Shown: positions 12,700-22,940 of the stretch, piece by piece
How the letters are laid out: each line of letters begins with the position of its first letter
How positions within the stretch are numbered: position 1 is the first letter of the stretch
DNA from: Viscum album
Lineage: Eukaryota > Streptophyta > Magnoliopsida > Santalales > Viscaceae
NCBI GenBank assembly: GCA_963277665.1
Contig: OY728166.1
Span: 546,713,219 to 546,777,218 of the forward strand
Length of the DNA stretch: 64,000 bases
Reading direction: 5' to 3'
The notes under the pieces: generated by a model
What the model was told of the DNA's origin: nothing
The model's database searches: none
Seen by the model: only the letters and a program-made list of their open reading frames with translations
Program-made: the position numbers and the translations under genes

Positions 12700-15600
12700 A
12701 ATTTTAAAAATTTATAATTTTCCACCATTATTTTTTGTAAGGGTATCCCACTCTCATTCAATTTTCCTTATCATATAGACATCAGGCCTTCCCCTTTCTC
12801 TCCCTTAGTCCCCCCCATGATAGAGGTTTTTGTCATTTTTCATGGAAAATCCGGGAATATAAATCTCTAAGTCCACAATTTTTATCTTCCCATCCCCTGG
12901 ATTTATTTATTGTCATATGGTTTTTTTTATTTTGACTCCATCTAGGAATGGTGAAATTATACACTTATTATGGGCATTCAACACTTCATAGAAATTATGT
13001 GTTCATTGATGCGAATTACATTTTGGATCATATTGTTTGTGTGAGTTTTGAAACCTTAGTGAATAATATATTATTATATATTTGTATTAATTTAATTTGT
13101 ATCTTATATTGAAGAATTTTCTATGTAATTTTTTCCAATTAGGGGATAGGGGTATGTCTTTGGTTGTTAGAGTTCGTTGGGAAATATTTTGGTAGAATGA
13201 GTTTCAGCAGTTAGATTTTGTTCATTCTTATTTTCAGAAAAACTAGTATAATTTATTGTATCATGTTGAATTTAATAAATTACTTATATGTTATCATAAT
13301 TAATTAATTTTAGTGGTTTGTTTATGACATAGGGCTTCACATGACTTGGTTGACCATAATAGGTATTTGGGAAGTGCTTTTGACCCTTATAATAAATTGA
13401 AAAGAATCAGTGAAAGAATTATTGTATAATGTACATTTCATTTAGGTAATTGAATTTATTCATTTGGAGTGAGAGGTTCTTGGATCAATTCAATTTTAGT
13501 GAGAGGGACAATAATTTAATATTTTTTGAGGATAAATTAAGTTATCTTCATTACAAATGAAATTAAATTATTTAAAATGAATTAGCTACCCTACCATGTA
13601 AATCTGTAAAAGAGCCAATGGCCACATCAGTGTTTTGGGCACAAAATACCTTCATTATCCTCCATAGCCATTAATATATGATAGAAATTTTCCATTAATT
13701 AAAATGGACCCTAAACGGGATCCATAAATTGGGAATGGTTGGTAAATAACTACTTCACATAGACATTGGTTTTCTCATTACAATATTTATGATGATGGTT
13801 CTTAAGGAAATATTGTTTTTCTTGTGTCCATTCATGATCCAAACTAAATAGCTAGATTTTTTAATAACAAAAAAACCCTAGTTTTTTAGAGGGGACATCC
13901 CATTTATTTTACTCATGTTAATAGGGGTTTTCTTTATACTCCATATTTGAAGGTTCACTAAATATGGTACTTGTATCATGTATATTCACAAGTAAGGGGG
14001 TATTGGGAACGGGTAGTGATGTAATATGGTATTCGCATGAAGCATGAACTAACAATTGTGTCCACTAAGGGAATTAAAATTAAAAAAATGGTTTTATAAA
14101 TTTGGTCAACTCTCTAGAATAAGAATAAATGTAATAGAATTTATCAGTTAATGTGAATTTTTTTAGACTTATATATATGTAATTTGATTTTCCCTTTGCT
14201 AGATATGCTCCCTTATAATTTACATTTGTTGTCAAGTTCCAATGAAACATAGTACCTTGCACTATATTTATATTATATCAGCTTTTGATACCCCCTAAAT
14301 CTTGAATGTGATAAATTCACATGATATATATGGTAATAATATTCTTAAAATTATTATTATTTTAATTAAGAGAATGACATAAATTATATTCCAAATTTGA
14401 TGTGAGAAAAATTAAAATCTTCTTATTTATTATAGATGATATTTATTTTACTATAAATAATGTTTGAAATAATATTTATAAATCCCTATATATATTTAAA
14501 TTAAAGTTTTTCATAAGATTCAATATTTAATGTTATTATCATAAGACCTCCTATTGTCTTTAAAAATTATCCCAACATTGGTAAATCGAGGTGGTGATTC
14601 AGTGCCTCTTAGAAACCCATCTTCATTAAGTATTTCATTGGAGACCTAGCCCTATAGATCTAGATGATGCCATAGGTTACTAGGTGGGTGAATTACCCAT
14701 TATTAGAACATGATTTTGACATAGATTATGTTTATAATCGTCACCTTTAGTTATTCATTGGATAATTCCTATGATCAAGTATATGCAACACGATTACATT
14801 GCCTAAAGCTATTTCAGAATATGTTATCGAGAGGGTGAATTAATGATATTGAGTAATCATCATTGATTCAGAGTGTATTCTTTATATATAAGTATGGTTC
14901 ATCCCAAAAGTAATTAATCCCATTTTCATTGTTTTGATTCCATAGGATTTGATACATAGGAATCCAAAATTTGAACAAAATATGGAGTGGTTGAATAAAA
15001 TCAGGGTTCAACTAAATAAACACTAATAGAGTAGTTAATTTAGGAATCCTAGGATATGACGGAATGCCTTATCTGTTGTATGCCTAATAGATACCTAGAA
15101 CCTAATATTATATATTGTTGAGGAAACCATGGCTGATTATGGTGCTGAGACTTGTCTTCCCATGCAGTGACATGACTTTCTTAGAAATTCTCCAACATTA
15201 GCGGAATTAGGCATGGTCAAACCTAGGAGGCCATCAAGTATATGTATAAATTATTTATTTAATTTTTTTATAGATTTATCTTTATTAGTAATATTATTTA
15301 GTTGAGTATTTCACATACACATACTCACTGTTATTGGTTATGTACATTACTACATTATAGATTCCCTTATGAATTATATACTCACACACTGCTTCAGCCA
15401 CCATAGCACATGGGTACACATGAAGACATTCAATTAGTAGTAGGAACTGTTTAGACTAAAGCCTAAGAACAATTAATCAGGATGCGTCATACATGTACAT
15501 ATAACATGCTATGTGATATAAGATGTATTGGGAAATATGTCCATACACATTTCAACTTTTTTCACTTATATATTATTCTATATGTGATCAACCGAGTGGG
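12700..15600 (+). repeat. LTR-like tract of an old gypsy element
   Basis: This stretch follows the plus-strand gypsy pol fossil and holds GC-richer islands in an AT-rich background. One is a pyrimidine-rich block with C-runs at 12,770-12,840. Another is a block at 13,300-13,420. A longer conserved-looking block lies at 14,560-15,260 and includes CATTAGCGGAATTAGGC and GGTCAAACCTAGGAGG. Its placement after pol suggests a 3' LTR. Neither edge nor a matching 5' LTR could be fixed, so the limits are approximate. Confidence 0.35.
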
Positions 15601-16187
15601 TGATTAATGATTTTATGTTATCGATTTTCTAGCATTTCGCATATAATATTTTTTAAAACCATGTTGATATTTATTACTTAATAATACATATTCGTTGCTG
15701 ATTAGTAGGATGACTGGTTAGATTTCACTATTCATATTTCTATGAGATAAGGTAATTGTCTCCCCAAGATTACACCCCAGTCCCACCCTATTTGACAGTA
15801 GACATAGGCTTTAGGTTTTTCTTGCATGAGGCCAAATGGAGACCCAATCCACATGTTTTTTAAAGAGTTAATCAATTAGGGATTTGGAAAATATTTTTTA
15901 TTTATTTGACACTATGATTTTTTAATTATACCATTTTTGTTTTCCACAATGGTTACTTTTTTTATATTTGGAATTTAATATTAATTTATAAAAAGGATCC
16001 ATGATACATAATTTATTAAACATGATTTGAGGTATAAAATTATAATTTTAAAATAAATTTTATTTTATATAAATAAATATATTTTAATATTAACATTTAT
16101 AACTCTTAAAAACATTATTTACGAATAGTGTACTTTTATATAAGAAAATAATGATGATAATTATTTTAATTATGTTTAATTCTAAAA

Positions 16188-16192
16188 AATTA
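16188..16192. repeat. Target site duplication of element 1, left copy (AATTA)
   Basis: The five bases AATTA directly precede the TG that opens the left LTR. The same five bases follow the CA that closes the right LTR at 27,598. Confidence 0.9.
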
Positions 16193-16868
16193 TGTCACGA
16201 CCCGTCCTCGGGGCCCGTGCCGTGACTACCCCAAGCCCGCCTTCCATAGGCCAGGGGCTGGCGACTAGCACCAAGCCGTAAATACCAGTAAATTGGGAAG
16301 GCACTTCATTTGTAAAGTAAACAAGCACCACAGAGTAAGAGAATGGGAAAGTAAACACTAAGTAAAACAGAGTACAACTGTAAGTGCGGAAAAGTAGGTG
16401 GGCCAGTATACAAACCCAAAACTGAAAGTAAAGTACAACTGAAAAGGAAAAATAGCAACTGAAAAGTAAAAGCGGCTACGCCGAGCTCTCCACTGGAAAT
16501 CCCACCTGAAGGGTGTGTACAGATAGCTCCTCTGCTCCTCGGGTCCCGCCGTCCGCTCCGAGAACATCCCGCCCAGTGGTCCACCTCCAGGTACCGTCCG
16601 GCTCTGCGAGCCTCAACCACGATAAACATTGTCCGTCGTCTGCAACCAACACAACGTAGTGCGGGCATAGCCCGTGCAGTGGTGAGTATAAGCTACTCAG
16701 TAGGGACCCAGAGTCCCTAGAAGGTCTCCCAAAATCCACAAAGGATAAACCTCAAAAGGAAGATACAATCACGAAGTAATAACCGGCACTGCTTAGGTAT
16801 ATGCCCATACATATACCTAATTCATCAATTCCAATACGCTCCAACCTCCGAGCCCAAGTACAACTCAG

Positions 16869-16965
16869 TCCACACAGGAAAGTATACGTATTCCACACAG
16901 GAAAGCAAAACGAAATCCACACAAGATAGCACAACACAATCCACACAGGAAAGAAATAGGATTCA
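16869..16965. repeat. 24-bp tandem repeat in element 1 left LTR
   Basis: TCCACACAGGAAAG-type units start at 16,869, 16,892, 16,916 and 16,940, a period of 23-24 bp. The same four units occur in the right LTR, so they predate the insertion. Confidence 0.85.
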
Positions 16966-18248
16966 GCTCACACTGGTATACTTCTTCAAAAGACGATATA
17001 GATAATCACTGATCCATCTAAGTCGTCTGACCCACGAAGGATCAAAAGGTACTAACCCCCGCAAAGACCCACACAGGATCAGGCGCACACAGGACCTGTA
17101 GGCGCTGGATCACATTGGACCGCTGAGTGCAGACCCACACAGGATCAGTAGCACTGATCCACAAAGGATCGCTGAGTGTTGTATTCGTCGTCGTCGAATC
17201 CACTAAGGATCTATGCATAGTCATCGTCGCAGTCACAGTAGCAGTCGCAGCCAGCTCTAGGGTTCCCGCACACAGCAAGCTCATTCGGGAGGGTCTGCTC
17301 CACGAGCCGAGAGGTTGATACATCAACTATCACAAAGTCCAGAGTTGATGTATCCAAAAGTTCCATATCGTCAACAGGAACTCAACGCAACATACGACGC
17401 GTCGATCAGACGCCCGGTCTGAGAGTTATTGGTTTTTTGTCCCATGGGCCCGGTTGGTTTTTAAGGAAAAACCAACCCGACCGTACTCCACCTGCGTCCA
17501 AACCTCGGGCGGAGAGCACCAAAAGTTCCGTCTCACTAAGAAGAACTCAACAAAGCTGACAACACGTCAATCGGACGTCTGTAGCTCAAGATATGAGTGT
17601 TTCCGCTCCGAGGGCCCGGTTGGTTTCGTATACGAACCAACCCGGCCAAACACAAAGTATTCCGAAACTTTGAGTGCGATATACCGAAACGTCTGTCTCG
17701 ATCCAATGATCGCATCGCCACTGAAGGTGCGTCGTTTGGATGTCCGTAGCCCAAGTTATGGGCATTTGAATCCAAACCACTCGGTAACAGGGGTTTCGGG
17801 CCCCGGCCGTCCCGGCCCGAGACCCCCCGGTTGGCCCGAACTGGGTCGACCCACCCCAGACAAGGTCGACCCGGCCCGGCACGGCCCGGCCCGGCCCGAC
17901 CCGGCGTGGCCTGGCAGACCGGCCAGGCGCGCCGGTTCGGCACAATGCGGCGCGCTGGGCGCACTTCTAGCTCGGCCGAAGGCCGAGCTGATTGGAAAAC
18001 GGGGGGTCCGCCTACCCCCCTTTGTGAAACCGGACCCCTCATTACGGGGGTCCGTTTATATGCTGGCCGAGGGATTAATTCCCCCCGGTTTTCCTCCCTT
18101 CCGGCCGGCCGGACCTGGCCGACCGGTTCTTCCTCAACGAGATCGGGAAAGGCTGGTCCCCCTTCCGGCTTCCGACAGCGACGGCCCGGCTGGCCGCCGG
18201 TCTTCTCGTTCCGCCGCGGCCTGGAACCAGCCGCGGCCTTCGTCGTCC

Positions 18249-18419
18249 GGCGCGGTGCGACGGCACCGCGCCCCTCCATCGCGGCCCCGCTCCGGCCGCG
18301 ACGCCTTCGACTTTCTTCAACGTGGCGCGACAGCGTCGCGTCCTTGCATTATTTTACGACGCGGCGCGACGGCGCCGCGCGTTTCTTGCCGTATGATCCT
18401 ACATGGTGCGATGGCACCG
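18249..18419. repeat. Four GC-rich hairpin units in element 1 left LTR
   Basis: Units based on GCGGTGC-GACG-GCACCGC lie at 18,249-18,272 (10-bp perfect stem, GACG loop), about 18,321-18,340 (worn), 18,360-18,379 (8-bp stem) and 18,405-18,417 (shortened). Each is an imperfect palindrome. Three related units lie at the matching place in the right LTR. Function unknown; a transcript structure or a tandem spread of a palindrome are both possible. Confidence 0.75.
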
Positions 18420-19537
18420 CGCCACACTCGATTCAGTCCACAACATAATCAACATAAAAAAAGTGGAGGGTCGGCCGTGTTCGTGCGGTCCGGCCCCCTC
18501 GCGTTATTCGCTAACAATTGGAAAAATTTCACGAAGAAATAAACACGAGTATAAATCATGATCAAAGAATAATGAAATAAACCCCTACCTTGGTTTCAAG
18601 TGCGGAGCACGTCAACAAGCCGCAGAAGACAAGCGTCACGGAGGTTAGGCTTCGCGGAAACCGAATGTCGTTTCTGTTGACGTCGAGGTGCTTCTGAAGA
18701 GGTACGTCGTTGGAGAAGTTTCGTAATCTGAAGGAGATAATCCGAGGAGGAAACGACATCTCCTTTCGTTGACATGGGAAGAAGATCGAAGAAGCGGCGT
18801 CGTCGATCTTCGGAAACACACCGACTACGAAGAAGAGAGAAACGACGTTCTTCGTCAGAGCTTAAGTGTTCTTCATGTTCTTCGTCATGGTTGAAGAATA
18901 TGGAGAGAACTTTTCAAAACCTCTCAAGAAGGAAAAGGAGACCAACTAAAATAAAATAAGCTTAAGGAATATTTTATTAACACAACTAAACACTTGAATT
19001 TCAAAAGTTTGAAATTAAAACAACTCAACTCAATTAATAACCTAAGTTGTCAAGATTAATTATGGAGGAGTTATAGGGAGTTTAAAAGGGAGATGAAGTG
19101 TTACGGTTCGTGTGGGGCCCACCACACTTAAACCTCTCAAGGGAGGTTAAGTGGATGTGGGTCCCACCCCTAACTCCCTTTGGGAGGTTATAACCAACTT
19201 GGGTAAAAATAAAATGTGTTTCCACATTTTATTTAACTTCATTTTAAATTCCCAAAAATTAACTCCCAACCCGCATTAAATGAAACCTCGGAAAAGGTCT
19301 CCTTAAGCGAATATCGGCGCTGCGATTTCATCGGTGCCCTCGGAATTCGATTCCGGGCACCGATTCAAAAGTTAGAAATTCCCACTCGTTCGTTCACTAA
19401 ACATACCCGAGCCAAACATCGGAAATTGATTCCGGGCACTCCGGGCCTCGTAATCATGTGCCGTCAGAAACCGCGTTCTTGTAAAATTGCAAAGAAAATT
19501 AAGAAAAAAATTTCCTTGAATTTTACGGGTCTTTACA

Positions 19538-19553
19538 TTACTCCATCCTCAGG
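19538..19553 (-). other. Candidate polypurine tract, element 1
   Basis: On the minus strand CCTGAGGATGGAGTAA sits directly before the 3' LTR. It is purine-rich but interrupted. The matching place in element 2 reads TGAGGTGTGAGTAA. Called mainly by position. Confidence 0.5.
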
Positions 19554-19577
19554 CCTTTGTGTCCCCGTAAAGATACA

Positions 19578-19928
19578 TCAAAACCAGGGAAACAAATGAG
19601 GGTACTGAGCATGAATCTGAGCCTCCCGCTCCCAAGTGCTCTCTTGAAGATTCCCGTGCTGCCATCTGATGCGCACTAGAGGAATCGACCATCCACGTAG
19701 GACCCGCTCCTGTCGATCCTTGATCTCCACAGGGACCTCCGTAAAAGTCGCCCCATCGTCAACATCAAGCTCCCCATGGTAAATGATGTGTGTCGGGTCG
19801 TGCACGTATCTCCTCAGCTGAGACACGTGGAAGATGTCGTGCACCCGGTGCAACTGAGGTGGTAGAGCCAGGCGATAAACCACCTCACCAATCCTGCTGA
19901 GGACCAGGAAGGGTCCGATGAAGCGCAA
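19578..19928 (-). pseudogene. Chromodomain end of integrase, element 1
   Basis: The GPY-like stretch RFIGPFLVLSRIGEVVYRL and ALPPQLHRVHDIFHVSQL lead into a chromodomain around 19,600-19,730. The domain includes IKDRQERVLRGWSIPLVRIR and ESTWEREAQIHAQYPHLF. In this family the domain is thought to guide integration by reading histone marks. The aromatic and T-W-E positions match the chromodomain type of Tekay/Del elements. No stop falls inside this piece. Confidence 0.9.
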
Positions 19929-20054
19929 AGATAACTTGCCGCCTCGGCCAAATCGTCGTATACCACGTTGAGGTGAGACCCGTAAGAAGACGTGGTTGCC
20001 ATCCTCAAACTCTAGTGGACTCCGCCTCCTGTCAGTGTATGACTTCTGCTGGCT

Positions 20055-21074
20055 CTAAGCTGTCCTCATCCGCTCCTGGATGTCTTGGACCTTCTTTTTC
20101 GTGGCCTGGACCATCTTCGGTCCCACAAGTGCTGGCTCCCCAGGGTCTGTCCAGCACAAAGGAGATCTACAAGGTCGGCCGTACAACACCTCGTATGGTG
20201 CCATCCCGATGGTGGAGTGGTAGCTGCTTTTGTACGCAAACTCCACCAAGGGTAGGTGGTCCTCCCAGCTACAACCAAAGTCGAGGAAACATGCGCGGAG
20301 CATGTCCTCGACAGTCTGAATGGTTCTCTCCGTCTGACCATCCGTTTGAGGGTGAAAGGCTGTGCTCAAACGTAGCTGCATCCCAAACGCCTCCTGCAAT
20401 CCCTTCCAAATCTGGGAAGTAAAGTGAGAATCTCGATCAGAGATGATAGATGATGGCACACCGTGAAGCCGTAAAATCTCATGAACGTAAAGACATCCCA
20501 AGCTCTCCACTGAACCCTGCTCTCTAATGGGTAAGAAGTAAGCCGACTTGGTGAGTCGTTCGACAATCACCCAGATGGAGTCATGACCTCTGGAAGTGCG
20601 TGGAAGTCCAGTCACGAAGTCCGTAGATATCTCATCCCACTTCCACTCCGGGACCTCTAAGGGATGTACCAAGACTGCTGGTACCTGATGATCTGCCTTC
20701 ACCTGCTGGTAGGTGAGGCATCGAGAAACGAACTCTGCCACAACCTTTTTCATGCCCGGCCACCGGTGCTGTCGTCTGATATCCTGGTACATCTTCGCCA
20801 CTCCAGGATGTACCACCAAAGGAGAAGTGTGAAACTCTCTCAGCACCTCCTCTCGCAAAGAGACTGGTACCACGGCACGTCCTCTGAAAAGGATGTCGTG
20901 CTCTGCTCCAAGGGAGAAACCATCAAGTGCTTGTCCCGAGGATATCTGTGCACGCCGTGTCTCACAGTCAGCGTCCTCACGCTGTGCCTCTCTGACCCAC
21001 TGCAGTAGTGGAGGAGTGACTGTGAGAGACGGAAGGAAGTTTGTTCCATCTCTATCCACGAAGGATATCTGCAA
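20055..21074 (-). pseudogene. Integrase domain, element 1
   Basis: A 339-residue open piece covers the whole integrase. It has the zinc-binding H..H part (FHTSPLVVHPG), RRQHRWPGMKKVV, then CLTYQQVKADHQ, where the second zinc cysteine of the usual C-L-T-C is tyrosine. The catalytic core follows: STDFVTGLP (D), IISDRDSHFTS (D), and FHPQTDGQTERTIQ (E). LVEFAYKSSYHSTIGMAPYE and LYGRPCRSPLCWTD complete it. Apart from the cysteine change the key residues look intact. The piece ends at a TAG (20,055-20,057); the same frame continues into the chromodomain. Confidence 0.93.
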
Positions 21075-21515
21075 AGAGGCTAGCTGCTCTGTCGCCTCCT
21101 CAAGTAGCTGAATTCCCGTCCTCCTGCTAAGGGAATCAGCTACTACGTTCCCCTTTCCAGGTGTATAGACTATCTCAAAGTCATAGTCCTGGAGGAACTC
21201 GAGCCATCACCGCTATCTCAGGTTCAGGTCCTTCTGCGAGAAGATATACCTGAGACTCTGATGATCAGAAAAGACTGTAAAGCGCTCGTTCATCAGATAG
21301 TGTCTCCATGTCTTCAGAACAAAGACCACTGCTGCTAACTCCAGGTCATGGGTAGCATAGTTCTGCACATGCGGCCTCAACTGACGTGATCCATAGGCGA
21401 TCACTACCCTCTCCTACATCAGGACACATCTGAGTCCGGTCACTGATGCATCTCTATAAACTAAGTATCCAACTCCCTCCTCAGGCATCCTCAAGATAGG
21501 CGTGCTGGTCAACCT
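21075..21515 (-). pseudogene. RNase H domain, element 1
   Basis: This domain removes the RNA strand during reverse transcription. [57 protein letters not shown] and the DY-containing block followed by NVVADSLSRR occur in family order. D-H in SDHQSL and the ADSLSR end are kept. Stops at 21,414 (TAG), 21,213 (TAG) and 21,207 (TGA) break it. The last two fall inside the LRQRRW-type block common to the family. Confidence 0.9.
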
Positions 21516-21519
21516 CTAT

Positions 21520-22460
21520 CTCAGATCCTAGAAGCTCTGCTGACACCTGTCTGACCACACGAACCGTTTCCCATTCTTCATCAAAGCTGATAGTGGTGCT
21601 GAAACTCTAGAGAAGTCTTGCACGAATCTCTGGTAGTATCCAGCTAGTCCCAAGAAACTTCGAACCTCCGTCACGCTCCTGGGTGGCTCCCAAGGTAACA
21701 CAGCCTCGATCTTCACAGGATCCACTGCAACTCCCGCCTCAGAGATGACGTGTCCCAAGAAGTGGACCTCACATATCCAGAACTGGCACTTCGAGAGCTT
21801 ACCATAATGCTGGTGCTCTCGGAGTGTGTCTAGTACAACCCATAAGTGGTAGGCGTGCTCCTCCTCAGTCGTCGAGTAAATCAAAATGTCGTCGATGAAG
21901 ACCACGACAAATCAATCGAGGTATGGATGAAAGATCCTGTTCATGAGGGCCATGAACACTTCTGGAGCATTGGTTACGCCGAAAGGCATAACCAAGAACT
22001 CATAGTGGCCATAACGGCATCTGAAGGCCGTCTTCTGTACGTCCTCGTCTCTAACTCTTTGTTGATGATAGCCTGACCTGAGGTCTATCTTCGAGAACCA
22101 CTGTGCTCCCTTGAGCTGATCAAAGACGTCATCAATCCTCGGTAGCGGATACTTGTTCCTCAATGTCACTTGGTTCAGGCGGCGATAGTCAACACAAAGT
22201 TGCAAGCTCCCATCCGCCTTCTTAGCGAACAATATCGGGGAATCCCAGGGTGAAACACTGGGTCGGATGAACCCCTTGCCCTGCAAGTCCTCCATCTGTA
22301 CCCGTAGCTCTCGAAGCTCGGCGGGGGCCATCCGATATGCTGGAGTCGATATCGGGGTTGTCCCGGTGTACAGGTCAATATTAAAGTCTACCTCCCTGCG
22401 AGGAGGTAACCCTGGAACGTCATCGGGGAAAACGTCCACAAACTGATCCACCACTGCAGG
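21520..22460 (-). pseudogene. Reverse transcriptase domain, element 1
   Basis: This domain copies element RNA into DNA. Blocks in order are [70 protein letters not shown] (first catalytic aspartate), [27 protein letters not shown] (catalytic D-D at 21,888-21,893), [10 protein letters not shown] and [15 protein letters not shown]. All active-site aspartates are kept. The frame is cut by a TGA at 21,912-21,914, seven codons before the catalytic pair, where element 2 has arginine. Further TAG stops at 21,528 and 21,516 follow the RT. Confidence 0.93.
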
Positions 22461-22599
22461 AAAACCAGGACTCTGTATGTCAACTGCTCCAAGGATTAGG
22501 CTAGCCAACTGATGAGTGATGGGCTGTCCTCTCCTCCGCGGAAGTCCATCCTGTGCTGCAAAGGCTCCCTTCTCACCGGTGAAGGTGAACATGCTCCCT

Positions 22600-22940
22600 T
22601 CGGTGCGTACACATCGCATCTTGCGCCTAAAACAGTCAATTTGTGCATGGACCATAGATAACCAATCCATTCCCAAGATGACGTCGTAAGGCCTTGACGA
22701 TGCTACAAGAAGATCCCAGCTGAAGCTCTCGCCTCGTAGAGTAAGCTCACACTGCCGCCACCAGTGCGTAATCGTCGAGTCTGCTCCCGTAGGAGTGTCT
22801 ATCCATAAGGATCGAGCCAACGGCTCTGTCGGAATCTCAGAGCTCCGAACAAGGGCAGAGGCTATGAAAGAGTGACTCGCTCCTGTGTCTATAAGTACTG
22901 CAGCAAGGGTGGAATAGACACAGATAGTACCTCGAATCAT
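22600..22940 (-). pseudogene. Aspartic protease domain, element 1
   Basis: This retropepsin-type domain would cut the polyprotein. It opens the longest intact piece of the frame (21,912-22,940, 342 residues). [11 protein letters not shown] carries the catalytic D-T-G triad followed by A-S, and DVILGMDWL is the conserved block near the end of the fold. Catalytic residues are intact here. In element 2 the matching triad reads D-T-C. Confidence 0.9.

Larger units (their letters stand above)
16193..19537 (-). repeat. Element 1 left LTR (3' LTR of the element)
   Basis: On the top strand it opens with TGTCACGACCC and closes with GGGTCTTTACA, so in element orientation it runs TGTAAAGACCC...GGGTCGTGACA with intact TG/CA ends. 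Inside are four 24-bp tandem units (from 16,869), a second repeat block based on CCACACAGGATC (about 17,085-17,215), a strongly GC-rich island (about 17,780-18,480) with repeated hairpins, and a more AT-rich outer part. The long open frames in the GC island lie on both strands, match no protein known to me, and are not conserved in the partner LTR, so they are chance. Confidence 0.95.

Noticed and set aside
14284..14298. CTTTTGATACCCC as a worn minus-strand primer site
   Set aside because: Two or more mismatches to the tRNA, and the fossil domains nearby are on the other strand.
16869..17215. Regularly spaced repeats as a possible CRISPR array
   Set aside because: Units and spacers are both repetitive, lie in an LTR, and the sequence is a plant-type genome.
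17454..18542. 362-codon plus-strand frame, and 247- and 205-codon frames overlapping it, in the left LTR of element 1
   Set aside because: They overlap on both strands in a GC-rich LTR island, are rich in P, R, G and A, match no family known to me, and are broken in the partner LTR.
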